A stretch of 64,000 nt of DNA from Sphingomonas sp. SORGH_AS_0879 (lineage in GTDB: Bacteria > Pseudomonadota > Alphaproteobacteria > Sphingomonadales > Sphingomonadaceae): NCBI RefSeq assembly GCF_030819175.1, contig NZ_JAUTBJ010000002.1, positions 3,309,001 to 3,373,000 on the forward strand. Reading direction: 5' to 3'. A model generated the notes under the pieces. The model did no database searches. It was not told the DNA's origin and saw only the letters and a list, made by a program, of their open reading frames with translations. Made by a program: the position numbers and the translations under genes. Shown here piece after piece: positions 1-9,051 of this stretch. Numbering within the stretch: the stretch's first letter is position 1; each line of letters starts with the position of its first letter.

Positions 1-1
1 C

Positions 2-715
2 ATCTACGGCACCCGCGCGCTGATCGACCGGATGGCGGAGCGGCGTATCGCCCCCGACCTGTGCCTGGTCGGTGAGCCGACCTCCGCGCACCGGCTGGGC
101 GATATGATGAAGATCGGGCGGCGCGGCTCGGTCAATATCTGGATCACCGTGCCGGGGCGGCAGGGGCATGTCGCCTATCCGCACCTCGCCGACAATCCGA
201 TCACCCCGCTGGTCGCGATGCTGGCGGAGATCGAGGGGGTGACGCTCGACACCGGCAATGCCTGGTTCCAGCCGTCCAATATCGAGATCACCGACCTGCA
301 TGTCGGCAATCCGGCCCACAACGTCATTCCGGGATCGGCGCAGGCGCGGCTGTCGATCCGCTTCAACGACGAACAGAGCGGCCAGGCGCTGATCGAGCGG
401 ATCACCGCCATCGCACGCGCCCAAGCCCCTGCCGCTGAGGTGACGGGCCGCATCTCGGGCGAGGCGTTCCTGACCCAGCCGGGCGCATTCTCCGCCATGA
501 TCGCCGACGCGATCCGGGCCGAGACCGGGATCGAGCCCGAATTGTCGACCACCGGCGGCACATCGGACGCGCGCTTCCTGTCGAAGCTGTGCCCGACGGT
601 CGAGTTCGGCCTGCTCAACGCCACGATGCACAAGGTGGACGAGGCGGTAGCGGTCGACGATCTTTACGCGCTGACCCGCATCTATGCGGGCGTCATCGCT
701 CGCGCGGGCGCCTGA
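2..715 (+). CDS. dapE: succinyl-diaminopimelate desuccinylase, 3' part (DapE)
   Basis: The 5' end lies outside the window; the frame is open from base 2. DapE is a cytoplasmic di-zinc hydrolase that removes succinate from N-succinyl-L,L-diaminopimelate in lysine and peptidoglycan-precursor synthesis. The visible part starts near the M20 lid/dimerisation domain (CLVGEPT, then GRRGSVNIWITVPGRQGHVA with its conserved His). It ends with the C-terminal catalytic segment GGTSDARF and the metal-ligand region NATMHKVDE, as in E. coli DapE. ArgE-type paralogues are possible, but the NATMHK ending favours DapE. It converges on the Smr gene, the two 3' ends overlapping by 23 bp. Confidence 0.93.
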   Translation: MYGTRALIDRMAERRIAPDLCLVGEPTSAHRLGDMMKIGRRGSVNIWITVPGRQGHVAYPHLADNPITPLVAMLAEIEGVTLDTGNAWFQPSNIEITDLHVGNPAHNVIPGSAQARLSIRFNDEQSGQALIERITAIARAQAPAAEVTGRISGEAFLTQPGAFSAMIADAIRAETGIEPELSTTGGTSDARFLSKLCPTVEFGLLNATMHKVDEAVAVDDLYALTRIYAGVIARAGA

Positions 716-1277
716 AGACGATATAGAGCGCACCCTGCCCGCCATGGCGCGGATGGGCATTGCGGATCGCCGCGATCGCATCGGCGTGACGCGACGCGCC
801 CAGCCAGTCGCTGATCGCCGCACGGATCGCACCGCGCGCATGGGGCCGCTCGCTTTCGGGACGCGGCGGCTTGCCGGTCACGAGCAGCAGCACCCGGTCC
901 CCGCGCGAAATCGCCCGCCCCAGCCCCTGGTCGAGCATCGCATGGGCAGAGGCCAGCGTATGGCCGTGCAGGTCGAGCGAACTGTCGGGCATCACGCTAC
1001 CCCGCGACAGGCGCTTGTCCCAGCCGCCGTCCAGCGTCTCGCCCGGCCCCTTTTTCGGCGAGGGCGACGGCGGCGCGGGCTGGCGCAACGGTGGCACCCG
1101 GCCCTTGACCCGCACCTTTGGCGCGCCCGGCGTTTCGTGAAACACCGCCTCCATGGTGGGCGGCGGAGCTGCGGGGCGGGCGGGGACGACGGCGGCGCGC
1201 AAGGGCCGCACCGTCTCCATCACCCGCGCCCAGAGTTGCGCTTCGTCAGGGTTGAGGGGACGCACCGACCATCCCAT
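693..1277 (-). CDS. Smr/MutS2-type domain protein
   Basis: A protein of 194 aa. A proline-rich low-complexity first half (about residues 30-95) precedes a C-terminal Smr domain. The domain shows the LDLHGHT motif near residue 100, a VTGKP strand and a closing HGGQGALYIVFRR segment. Smr domains are nucleases or nucleic-acid binders; the actual target of stand-alone proteobacterial Smr proteins is not settled. The gene overlaps the 3' end of mltA by 32 bp on the same strand, so the two are probably co-transcribed and translationally linked. Family assignment is firm; the biological role is not. Confidence 0.85.
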   Translation of the reverse strand: MGWSVRPLNPDEAQLWARVMETVRPLRAAVVPARPAAPPPTMEAVFHETPGAPKVRVKGRVPPLRQPAPPSPSPKKGPGETLDGGWDKRLSRGSVMPDSSLDLHGHTLASAHAMLDQGLGRAISRGDRVLLLVTGKPPRPESERPHARGAIRAAISDWLGASRHADAIAAIRNAHPRHGGQGALYIVFRRPRER

Positions 1278-2604
1278 CCGGGCCGACTACCCCGGCCCGT
1301 GCCAGCGTGCCGACCGGCAGCAGCAGGAACGCCGTGCCCCGCGCCGACATGCCGCCCGCCACGGCCCGCGCCGTCTCACCCGCACCCCAGAAGGTGTCGA
1401 AACGGTTGGTGCCCTTGATCGCGCCGCCCGTGTCCTGAACCACCCACAGGCCGGTCACGTCCTGCCGGTCCATCGACAGGAAGACGGGCGCACCCAGCGG
1501 TACGAACTTCGGGTCCGCCGCCGCGCTGACCTGCCCCGTCACCGCATAGCCCATCGCCCCCTGCGGCGCGCCGTTCAGCTCGCGAAAGAACACGAAGCTT
1601 TTATTCTCGCGCATGATCGCGCGCCCCTCTTCGGGATGGTCGTGCAGCCATTGCACGATCCCCTGCATCGAGGTCTGGCCCGGCCCCAGCAACCCGCGCG
1701 CCTTCATCAGCGCGCCGATGCCGGTGTAATCTCGGCCATTCTGGCTGTCATAACCGATCCGCATGATCGTGCCATCGGGCTGACGCAACCGCCCGGAGCC
1801 CTGGATCTGGAGGAAGAACACCTCGATCGGGTCCGCCCCCCAGGCCAGCACGGGGGCACGGCCCTCCAGCGAGCCCTGCTCGATCGCGGTACGGTCGTCA
1901 TAAGGGACGAGGTTGCTGCCCTGCACCTTGCCGCGCACCTTCTTGCCCTTCAGATCGGTCGAGAAGGCACCCAGATCGACATCGATCAGGTCGCGCGGGC
2001 GGGCATAGATCGGCACGTCGTAACCGGAGCGGCGCTCGCGCGATCCGGCGATCTCGGGTTCATAATAGCCGGTCGCGAGCGAACGCCCGTCGCCGACCTG
2101 CACCGCCTCGAAATAGCGCATGAAGAAGTCGCGGGCACCGCCGCGCGCGACGCTGGCGGCGGCCTGGCAGGCCGGTTGCCAGTCGGCCCCCTGGGTCAGT
2201 CCGCTGGTATCGGTGCGCCGCATCAGTCCCGGACAGGAGAGCAGGAACGCGGCCCGCGCGGCCTCGGCCTGCGGCTCGGTGATCGGCAGGGTCGCGACGG
2301 CCGGTCCGGCGATCAGCCCCGCTTGGGCCGCATTGAGCGCCCCCGGCACGGCGACCACCGGGGTCGCGGGCAACGGCGTGGATGGCAGGATGCGCACCGG
2401 TCCCGAGGGCACCCGCGACACGCTGGGGCCGTTCGGCTGTACCGGCGAGCCGCCGGCCTGGGGGCGCGGCACCGGGCGGGCGGATGGCTGATGCGGCGCG
2501 CGGGACGGATAGTCCCCTGACGCACCGGGCGGCACGATCCGCCCAGCACAGGCCGAAACGCCGATCGAAAGCGCGACGATCGCCGCGACGCGAAACCCTT
2601 TCAA
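1246..2604 (-). CDS. mltA: membrane-bound lytic murein transglycosylase A
   Basis: A protein of 452 aa. It begins with a lipoprotein signal ending in the lipobox VSAC (Cys19), so it should be anchored to a membrane on the periplasmic side, presumably the outer membrane. MltA-type enzymes cleave the MurNAc-GlcNAc bond of peptidoglycan, forming 1,6-anhydroMurNAc ends. The MltA domain fills the middle (GYYEPEIAGSRERR through LGAF and QIQGSGRL). The C-terminal 3D domain follows (DTGGAIKG...DTFWG, about residues 391-407), containing conserved Asp residues. A proline-rich linker of about 100 residues after the lipobox is typical of sphingomonad versions. Upstream is the Tim44-like gene, downstream Smr. 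Confidence 0.93.
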   Translation of the reverse strand: MKGFRVAAIVALSIGVSACAGRIVPPGASGDYPSRAPHQPSARPVPRPQAGGSPVQPNGPSVSRVPSGPVRILPSTPLPATPVVAVPGALNAAQAGLIAGPAVATLPITEPQAEAARAAFLLSCPGLMRRTDTSGLTQGADWQPACQAAASVARGGARDFFMRYFEAVQVGDGRSLATGYYEPEIAGSRERRSGYDVPIYARPRDLIDVDLGAFSTDLKGKKVRGKVQGSNLVPYDDRTAIEQGSLEGRAPVLAWGADPIEVFFLQIQGSGRLRQPDGTIMRIGYDSQNGRDYTGIGALMKARGLLGPGQTSMQGIVQWLHDHPEEGRAIMRENKSFVFFRELNGAPQGAMGYAVTGQVSAAADPKFVPLGAPVFLSMDRQDVTGLWVVQDTGGAIKGTNRFDTFWGAGETARAVAGGMSARGTAFLLLPVGTLARAGVVGPDGMVGASPQP

Positions 2605-2629
2605 GGCCCCCTATCCCCCCGTAACCGCG

Positions 2630-3283
2630 TCAGGCTTCGTCGGTGTCGACAAGCTTCCAGTTCGGGTCGCCGCTCTTGAGCGTGCGGGCGAAGGTCCAGA
2701 CGTCATGCGTCTCGACCGCATCGCTCAGCGAACCGGCGATGACGTTACCCTCGGCATCGCGGGTGATGGCGGCGATATCGGCGTCGAAGCGGACGGTGAT
2801 CCGCGCCTGACGCCCCTCGACCTGTGCATCGACGATCCTGGCGCTGTCGATACGGATCAGACGGTTGTCGAGCGTCTGCCCCGCCTCGCGCCGCTGTTCG
2901 ATCGCTTCGGAGAAGGCGGCCAGCACGTCCGCCTCGACCAGATCGGCCAGCGCGTTCTCATCGCCCTTCCAAAAGGCTTCCAGCGTCATGCGATACGCCG
3001 CCTGCGCGCCGCCCAGAAACTGGGTCACGTCGAAGCCCGGCTCGCCCGAGATGACCGAGCGCAGGCCCTGTTCGGCGCGCGGGTCGATATTGCGGTTCAC
3101 CACCGGCGTCGTTCCCTGCACCGGCTCGGCGGCGCGCGGCAGAGTCACCGGCAGCGGGCGGTCGTCGGCACTGCGCGCCAGCGGCTGCTGTTCATGACCC
3201 GTGCGCTTGCCCAGCACGCTGTACAGCCTCAGTGCGAGGAAGAGCGCGACCATCGCGAGAAGAACGACGTAGAATAACAACAC
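2630..3283 (-). CDS. Tim44-like domain membrane protein
   Basis: A protein of 217 aa with one N-terminal transmembrane segment (about residues 1-20), a short polar linker, then a Tim44-like (TimA) domain from about residue 75 to the end. The domain includes the ITVRFDADIAA strand and the closing VWTFAR...WKLVDT segment typical of the fold. Alphaproteobacterial Tim44-like proteins sit in the inner membrane and are thought to act in envelope or protein-assembly quality control; the exact role is unproven. The GTG start is supported by an AAAGG ribosome-binding site five bases upstream. It is divergent from secB, a conserved alphaproteobacterial arrangement. Confidence 0.88.
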   Translation of the reverse strand: MLLFYVVLLAMVALFLALRLYSVLGKRTGHEQQPLARSADDRPLPVTLPRAAEPVQGTTPVVNRNIDPRAEQGLRSVISGEPGFDVTQFLGGAQAAYRMTLEAFWKGDENALADLVEADVLAAFSEAIEQRREAGQTLDNRLIRIDSARIVDAQVEGRQARITVRFDADIAAITRDAEGNVIAGSLSDAVETHDVWTFARTLKSGDPNWKLVDTDEA

Positions 3284-3473
3284 AGGCGCCTTTCACTATC
3301 AGGACCGATATAGGCGCACGGGCCGACAATGAAAACCCGCGCTCCCGACAGAAGAGGGCAAGGTTGAATCCGTGCCTGCCCGCTGCTACGCGCAACGGCC
3401 ACTGGGCCGAACGCGCGAACCCGCCCTTTCGGTTCCCTAATCCCCTTTGATCTTACGCGAGAAGGTATTGACG

Positions 3474-3989
3474 ATGGACGAACAGGGTTTGCCGCAGGGC
3501 TTCGAAGCGCCGACCGCCGAGGGCGAGGATGCGGGCCCCGCCGCCGGTCTGATCTCGCAATATGTGAAGGACCTGTCGTTCGAGAACCCGAACGCACCGG
3601 GTATCTATCAGGCGCAGACTGCCCCCGGCATCGACGTGCAGTTCAACATCGCCGCCAGCCAGGTGGGCGAGGAAGTCCACGAACTGGTCCTGAAGATCGA
3701 GGTTCGCGCCGAGTCCGAGGGCAAGACCGCCTTCATCGTCGACCTCAGCTATGCGGGCCTGTTCGGTTTCCGCAACGTGCCCGCCGACCAGATCCAGCCC
3801 TTCATGCTGGGCGAAGCACCGCGCCTGCTCTTCCCCTTCGCCCGCCGCGTGCTGGCCGATGCGGTGCGTGACGGCGGCTTCCCGCCGCTGATGCTGGAGC
3901 CGATCGACTTCGCGCAGCTTTATCTGCAACAGGCCGAGGCGCAGGCGGGCACCGCCCAGCCCAACACCCCGGAAACCGGCCACGCCTGA
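3474..3989 (+). CDS. secB: protein-export chaperone SecB
   Basis: A protein of 171 aa from the ATG at 3474, chosen because GAGAAGG lies at proper spacing; an in-frame TTG at 3447 would add nine residues without homology. SecB is a tetrameric cytosolic chaperone that holds precursor proteins unfolded and passes them to SecA. The conserved core is visible: QYVKDLSFENPNAP near the N-terminus, then YAGLF and the FPFARRVLADAVRDGGFPPL region that forms the peptide-binding groove. murJ follows after 13 bp, so the two may be co-transcribed. Confidence 0.97.
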   Translation: MDEQGLPQGFEAPTAEGEDAGPAAGLISQYVKDLSFENPNAPGIYQAQTAPGIDVQFNIAASQVGEEVHELVLKIEVRAESEGKTAFIVDLSYAGLFGFRNVPADQIQPFMLGEAPRLLFPFARRVLADAVRDGGFPPLMLEPIDFAQLYLQQAEAQAGTAQPNTPETGHA

Positions 3990-4002
3990 TCCGGACTGAC
4001 CG

Positions 4003-5580
4003 ATGAACCTGACCAAGGCGTTGGGCTCGGTCGGCGGGCTGACTCTGGCCAGCCGGGTGCTTGGTCTGGTTCGCGATTCGCTGTTCTTCCGCTTCGTGGG
4101 CGCGAATTTCGCCTCCGATGCGTTCCAGATCGCGTTCCGCCTGCCCAACATGTTCCGCGCGCTGTTCGCGGAAGGAGCCTTCTCCGCCGCCTTCATCCCG
4201 ATGTTCAACCGCAAGGTGGCGGAAGGTGACAAGGCGGAGGAAGGCTCCGGGCTGGCGCAGGGGCTGGCCTTTGCCGAACACGCGCTATCGGTCCTCTTGC
4301 CGGTCCTGATCGTGATGACCGCGATCGTCGAGGTCGCGGCCTGGCCCGTCACCTGGGTCCAGACCTTCGGCTATGGCAAGGGCAGCGCGGCGCAGTTCGA
4401 CTATATCGTCCTGCTCAACCGGCTGACCTTCCCCTATCTGCTGTTCATCAGCCTGGTGTCGCTGCTGGGCGGCATCCTCAATTCGCTGAATCGTTTCTGG
4501 GTGAATGCGGCGGCGCCGATCCTGCTCAACCTGACGCTGATCGTCGCCCTCCTGTTCTTCCACACGCACGACCCGATGGCGACCGCGCGGAATCAGGCGA
4601 TCGCGGTGTCGGTCGCGGGGCTGCTGCAATTCGTCTGGCTGTGGTGGGCCTGCCGCCGCGCCGGTGTGCGGCTGAAACTCCGCTGGCCGGTCATCAATGA
4701 TGACGTCAAACGGTTGATGAAGCTGATCCTGCCCGCCGCCGCGGGCGCGGGTGCGGTGCAGATCAACCTCGTCATCTCGACCGCGCTGGCCGCGCGTTTC
4801 CTGCCCGCCGGATCGGTGTCCTATATCTATGCCGCCGACCGGCTGAACCAATTGCCATTGGGTCTGATCGGCATCGGTCTCGGCACCGTGCTCCTCCCGA
4901 CCATTTCCCGCCTGTTGGGTGCGGGTCGCGAGGTGGAGGCGATGGAGACGCAGAACCGGGGCATGGAACTGGCGCTGCTGCTCACCCTGCCCGCCACGGT
5001 CGCCCTGATCGTCTGTGGCCAGCCGATCGTCGCCGCGCTGTTCGAGCATGGCAAGTTCACCGCGACCAACAGCTATTACACCGCGCAGGCGCTGGCCGCC
5101 TTCTCGATCGGACTGCCCAGCTATATTCTCGTGAAGGTGCTGACGCCGGGCTATTATGCGCGGGCCGATACGCGGACGCCGGTGCGCTATGCGACCTGGT
5201 CGATGCTGGTCAATCTGGTGCTGAACCTGATCTTCATCTGGTGGCTGGGCCATATGGGCCCGCCGCTCGCCACCGCGATCGCCTCGACGGTCAATGTCGT
5301 GCTGCTCTATCGCACGCTGGCCAGGCGCGGGCATTTCGTCGCCGATGCGCAGTTGCGGCGGCGAAGCTGGCGGATGCTGCTCGCCGCCATCCTGATGGGC
5401 GGGGCAATGGCGCTGCTCAATGCGCAGTTCCAACCCTATGTCACCGGCACCAATATCGAGCGCTGGGGCGCGCTCCTCCTACTGGTCGCGACGGGGATGC
5501 TCGTCTATGCGGTGGCGACCTTCGCGACCGGGGCCTTCCGGGTCACGGATATCAAGCGGCTCGTTCGCCGCAACAGTTGA
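4003..5580 (+). CDS. murJ: lipid II flippase MurJ
   Basis: A protein of 525 aa of the MOP exporter superfamily with about 14 membrane helices. MurJ moves the peptidoglycan precursor lipid II across the inner membrane. Family landmarks are the N-terminal SRVLGLVRD, the FRLPNMFRALFAEGAFSAAFIP segment of the first helices with conserved Arg residues, and the LPLGLIGIGLGTVLLP segment in the middle. Length matches the family (about 510-530 aa). It follows secB and precedes trpS by 8 bp, so a secB-murJ-trpS transcript is likely. Confidence 0.96.
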   Translation: MNLTKALGSVGGLTLASRVLGLVRDSLFFRFVGANFASDAFQIAFRLPNMFRALFAEGAFSAAFIPMFNRKVAEGDKAEEGSGLAQGLAFAEHALSVLLPVLIVMTAIVEVAAWPVTWVQTFGYGKGSAAQFDYIVLLNRLTFPYLLFISLVSLLGGILNSLNRFWVNAAAPILLNLTLIVALLFFHTHDPMATARNQAIAVSVAGLLQFVWLWWACRRAGVRLKLRWPVINDDVKRLMKLILPAAAGAGAVQINLVISTALAARFLPAGSVSYIYAADRLNQLPLGLIGIGLGTVLLPTISRLLGAGREVEAMETQNRGMELALLLTLPATVALIVCGQPIVAALFEHGKFTATNSYYTAQALAAFSIGLPSYILVKVLTPGYYARADTRTPVRYATWSMLVNLVLNLIFIWWLGHMGPPLATAIASTVNVVLLYRTLARRGHFVADAQLRRRSWRMLLAAILMGGAMALLNAQFQPYVTGTNIERWGALLLLVATGMLVYAVATFATGAFRVTDIKRLVRRNS

Positions 5581-5588
5581 GGACCATC

Positions 5589-6596
5589 ATGCGCGTCGTT
5601 TCCGGCATCAAGCCCACGGGCAACCTTCATCTCGGCAATTATCTGGGCGCCGTGAAGCAGTGGGTCGCGATGCAGGACGACATCCAGGCCAAGGGCGGCG
5701 AGACGATGTACTTCATCGCCGACCTGCACGGCCTGACCGAATGGATCGCGCCCGCCGACATGGCCGCGAACACCATCGAGATGACCGCGACGCTGATCGC
5801 GGCGGGCATCGATCCCGAACGCTCGATCCTGTTCAACCAGACCCGCGTGCCGCAGCATAGCGAACTGGGCTGGTTGCTGAACAATGTGGCGCGGGTCGGC
5901 TGGCTGAACCGCATGACGCAGTTCAAGGACAAGGCGGGCAAGAACCGCGAGGGTGCGAGCGTCGGGCTGTACGACTATCCGGTGCTGATGGCGGCCGATG
6001 TGCTGCTCTACAACGCGACGCACGTGCCGGTGGGCGAGGACCAGAAACAGCATCTGGAACTGGCGCGCGACATCGCGACCAAGTTCAACAATGATTATGA
6101 GCGCGAGGTCTTCACCCTGCCCGAGCCGCTGATCAGCAAGGCGGCCCCGCGCATCATGTCCTTGCGCGACGGCGCGTCGAAAATGTCCAAGTCGAACCCG
6201 TCGGAGATGTCGCTGGTCAAGCTGATCGACAGCGACGACCAGATCGCCGAGAAGTTCCGCAAGGCCAAGACCGACCCCGACGTGCTCCCCGACACGCTGG
6301 ACGGGCTGGAGGGCCGACCCGAGGCGCGCAACCTGGTCACCATCTACGCCGCGATGGCGGACCGTGAACCGGCGGACGTGCTGGCGCAGTTCGCAGGGCA
6401 GGGCTTCGGCGCGTTCAAGCCCGAACTGGCGGATCTGGCGGTGGCGACGCTCGGCCCGATCCGCGAGCGGCTGACCCGGTTGCTCGACGATCGCGGCGAA
6501 GTCGGCCGTATCCTGGAACGCGGTGCGGAGAAGGCTCGCGATCTGGCCGCGCCGATGCTGCTCGACGTGCAACGGACCATGGGCCTGCAAATCTGA
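5589..6596 (+). CDS. trpS: tryptophanyl-tRNA synthetase
   Basis: A protein of 335 aa, a class I aminoacyl-tRNA synthetase that charges tRNA-Trp. The HIGH-type signature is GNLHLGNYLGA near residues 11-21 and the KMSKS loop is at about residues 197-201. The tryptophan-pocket segment around GEDQKQHLELARD is also present. The ATG at 5589 was chosen because the family starts with R-V-x-SGIKPTG at the very N-terminus. An open frame extends upstream inside murJ but is only overlap. Confidence 0.97.
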   Translation: MRVVSGIKPTGNLHLGNYLGAVKQWVAMQDDIQAKGGETMYFIADLHGLTEWIAPADMAANTIEMTATLIAAGIDPERSILFNQTRVPQHSELGWLLNNVARVGWLNRMTQFKDKAGKNREGASVGLYDYPVLMAADVLLYNATHVPVGEDQKQHLELARDIATKFNNDYEREVFTLPEPLISKAAPRIMSLRDGASKMSKSNPSEMSLVKLIDSDDQIAEKFRKAKTDPDVLPDTLDGLEGRPEARNLVTIYAAMADREPADVLAQFAGQGFGAFKPELADLAVATLGPIRERLTRLLDDRGEVGRILERGAEKARDLAAPMLLDVQRTMGLQI

Positions 6597-6652
6597 TGCG
6601 CTCCGGCCCTGTCGCAGACGAACAAGCGGCGGGGGCGGTGCGGGTCGGGAAT

Positions 6653-6761
6653 CGCGTGGCCTTCGACTTCGCTCAGGCTGAACGGATTATGTGGCCCGGT
6701 GCCAGCGAGATGGGCCGCATACCAAACCCCGTTCGGACTGAGCGAAGTCGAAGGCCACGCG
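6653..6761. repeat. intergenic inverted repeat, copy 1
   Basis: Two arms of about 33 bp (6653-6685 and 6729-6761) are near-perfect reverse complements and share the core CTTCGACTTCGCTCAG. The 43-bp spacer holds nothing recognisable. The same core recurs at 6965-7051, so this is a dispersed palindromic repeat rather than a gene-specific terminator. It occupies the 480-bp gap between the converging trpS and dnaA genes; no credible ORF was seen there. Confidence 0.75.
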
Positions 6762-6964
6762 AAGTAGACGCCTCCGGGGCGGCAATCGGCGGCTGGCTGG
6801 CAAGCCTGGACTGAATCATCCCGCCCCCTTACGCTCGGACGCCTTGGCGTGGCGTCATGGGCGTTTTCGACCGGGACCGCCCCCTCAAGGGCCGCACGGA
6901 CTACAGCAGGCGGACCCGCCCAGGGGGGCGAAACGGCGCTGGCCGAACCGGGCGAGGTTTTCCC

Positions 6965-7051
6965 TTGGCCTTCGACTTCGCTCAGGCTGAACGACTGGAG
7001 GGAATGAGGGATTGCCAGAACTCCCGTTCAGGCTGAACGAAGTCGAAGCCC
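6965..7051. repeat. intergenic inverted repeat, copy 2
   Basis: Arms at about 6965-6993 and 7025-7051 repeat the core of the 6653-6761 element in inverted orientation, with a spacer of about 30 bp. It sits 26 bp beyond the dnaA stop codon and could form a strong hairpin in the dnaA transcript. The remaining bases between the two copies (6762-6964) show only GC-rich, non-coding sequence. Confidence 0.72.
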
Positions 7052-7076
7052 ACGCCCCAACCCGCCCCAAAGGGCG

Positions 7077-8633
7077 TCAGCCCTCTAGTTCCTTCATCAA
7101 AACCCGCACCGCATTGTCGATATCGCGGTCGGTATCGCGCAGTTCCTCGATCTTGCGCACGGCATAGATGACGGTCGAATGGTCGCGCCCGCCGAACTTG
7201 CGCCCGATCTCAGGGAGCGAGCGGGTGGTCAGGCGCTTGGCCAGATACATGGCGATCTGGCGCGGGCGGGCGATGGCGCGGGCGCGGCGGGCCGACACCA
7301 GATCGAGCGGCTTCAGTTCGAAATGGCGGCTCACCAGCTTCTGGATTTCATCGATGGTGATCCGACGCTGCGCCCCCCGCAGCACCTCGCCCAGCGTGGC
7401 GACGGCAAATTCCATGTCGATCTTGTCGCCGGTCAACTGCGCATAGGCGACCACCCTGTTCAACGCGCCTTCCAGCTCGCGGATATTGCCGCGAATCCGC
7501 GAGGCGAGCAGGTCGAGCACGTCGGTCGGAACGTGGATCTCGGGCAGGTCGGCGACCTTGCGGTTGAGGATCGTGCGACGCAGCGTCAGGTCGGGCGCCT
7601 TGATATCGGCGACCAGCCCCGCCCCCAGGCGACCGATGATCCGCGGCTCCACCCCGTCGAGCGACTGAGGCGAGCGATCGGCCGAAATGACCAGCCGCTT
7701 GCCCGCGCCGACCAGTTCGTTGACGGTATGGAAGAATTCTTCCTGCGTCGAATCCTTGCCCGCGATGAACTGAAGATCGTCGATCAGCAGGAGGTCGGCG
7801 GAGCGCAGCCGCGACTTGAAGCTGTGCGTATCGCGCGCGCGCATCGCGGCGACGAAATCGAACATGAACCGCTCGGCCGACATGCACAGCACGACCGCAT
7901 CGGGATGCGACTCGAGAAAGGCATGGGCGATGGCGTGCATCAAATGGGTCTTGCCTTGCCCCGTACCGCCATGGAGGAACAGCGGGCTGAAGCGCGGCGG
8001 CCCCGGCTCGGCCAGCGACAGGGCGGCGTTGAAGGCGACGCGGTTCGACGAATCGACCACGAATCGATCGAAGGTCAGGCGCGGGTCGAGCGGTGGCCGG
8101 TCGCTGGGCACGCGCAGCGGCGGGGCGGGTGCCGCCGCGACCGGGCTGGCGACCTTGGCGACGCTGCGGGGAGCCGGACGCGCCACCGGTGCTTCGACCG
8201 CGACGGGGGCGGGCCGCTTGCGCGCCACAGGCTCGCCGAACAACGAAGGCTGCTCGTCATCCTGAGGGGCTTGCGGCTGGGGCTCTTCGTTGCGCGCGAC
8301 GACTCGCAGCGGGGGGGCCTCCAGCGTCTCGGTGGTCAGGCGAGCGACCTTGCTGGGTGCACGGGTCTCGATGACCACGGCACGCACCTCGGGCAGCACC
8401 GCCTTGAATTCCAGATGCAAGCGGTCCGCATAATGGCTGCGCACCCAATTGGTCGCAAAGGCCGAGGGGAGCGCCAGACGGACCGTGTCGGGCTCGTCAC
8501 CCTCGATCAGTTCCATCGGCTTCAGCCACTGGTCGAACAGGCGGGCTCCGGCCGATTCGCGCAGGTTGGCGCGGACGCGCGCCCAGGCACGGGCCTGGTC
8601 GGTCGTCGGTCGCGTGGCCTGCCAATTCGTCAC
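7077..8633 (-). CDS. dnaA: chromosomal replication initiator DnaA
   Basis: A protein of 518 aa. DnaA binds DnaA boxes at oriC, unwinds the origin and loads DnaB. Domain I is at about residues 1-90, and a long proline- and alanine-rich domain II follows to about 180. The AAA+ domain has Walker A GGTGQGKT (about 222-229) and Walker B LLIDDLQF. The C-terminal DNA-binding domain carries the DnaA signature around GRDHSTVIYAVRKI. The GTG start has GGTGGAG upstream. The long domain II makes it somewhat longer than E. coli DnaA (467 aa). The upstream region is rich in GANTC sites, listed separately. Confidence 0.97.
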   Translation of the reverse strand: MTNWQATRPTTDQARAWARVRANLRESAGARLFDQWLKPMELIEGDEPDTVRLALPSAFATNWVRSHYADRLHLEFKAVLPEVRAVVIETRAPSKVARLTTETLEAPPLRVVARNEEPQPQAPQDDEQPSLFGEPVARKRPAPVAVEAPVARPAPRSVAKVASPVAAAPAPPLRVPSDRPPLDPRLTFDRFVVDSSNRVAFNAALSLAEPGPPRFSPLFLHGGTGQGKTHLMHAIAHAFLESHPDAVVLCMSAERFMFDFVAAMRARDTHSFKSRLRSADLLLIDDLQFIAGKDSTQEEFFHTVNELVGAGKRLVISADRSPQSLDGVEPRIIGRLGAGLVADIKAPDLTLRRTILNRKVADLPEIHVPTDVLDLLASRIRGNIRELEGALNRVVAYAQLTGDKIDMEFAVATLGEVLRGAQRRITIDEIQKLVSRHFELKPLDLVSARRARAIARPRQIAMYLAKRLTTRSLPEIGRKFGGRDHSTVIYAVRKIEELRDTDRDIDNAVRVLMKELEG

Positions 8634-9051
8634 CCTTATGCTCCACCTATACCGACCGCATTGGCGCGGACGATGATCGTATCGATCGGCGACACAAACC
8701 CGATGGGCGAATCAAACGGATCCGGCCCGGTTATGCCACTTTGCTATTTCCATGACGCGGGCACGAAGCACCGCTGCTGGGATACCGATTATGAGCGATG
8801 GCGGGGTCCGATCAAGACCATGTCCGGCCATAAATCTGAAATAAACCGGATTGACAGGCAAAAGCCCGCAGAATCCCGTCCAATTATCTCATAACCTGTT
8901 GATATTACACGATATTAACCGATCGACCCGAATCATTCGAAAAGACCGAATCACTCGAATCGCGGATAAAGCTGGGGTTGCGCGAAACGGCGGATGGTTC
9001 CGCCGGATCGAGTCCGAAAAAGCCGTTAACGCCTGTCTTGCGCGCACGAAA
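8634..9051. promoter_or_regulatory. dnaA upstream region with clustered GANTC (CcrM) sites
   Basis: No gene is visible in this stretch between the dnaA start and the rpsT terminator. Six GANTC sites lie at 8709, 8871, 8930, 8948, 8957 and 9010. About one would be expected by chance in 300 bp. The two sites at 8930 and 8948 are part of a 12-bp direct repeat, CGAATCATTCGA / CGAATCACTCGA (8929-8940 and 8947-8958). GANTC is the target of the alphaproteobacterial methylase CcrM, and methylation of the dnaA promoter times dnaA expression in Caulobacter. The local sequence around 8880-8920 is AT-rich. No cluster of consensus DnaA boxes was found, so this is not claimed as oriC. Confidence 0.5.

Noticed and set aside
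4285..5433. Long open frame antisense to murJ (382 codons)
   Set aside because: It mirrors the murJ coding strand in a GC-rich genome, is rich in Arg/His/Gln, has no ribosome-binding site and no recognisable domain.
6653..7051. CRISPR-like repeats
   Set aside because: The units are inverted pairs rather than regularly spaced direct repeats, and no cas genes are present.
8634..9051. Possible chromosomal origin next to dnaA
   Set aside because: No group of DnaA boxes was found, and in many Alphaproteobacteria oriC is not beside dnaA. The region is reported only for its GANTC sites.
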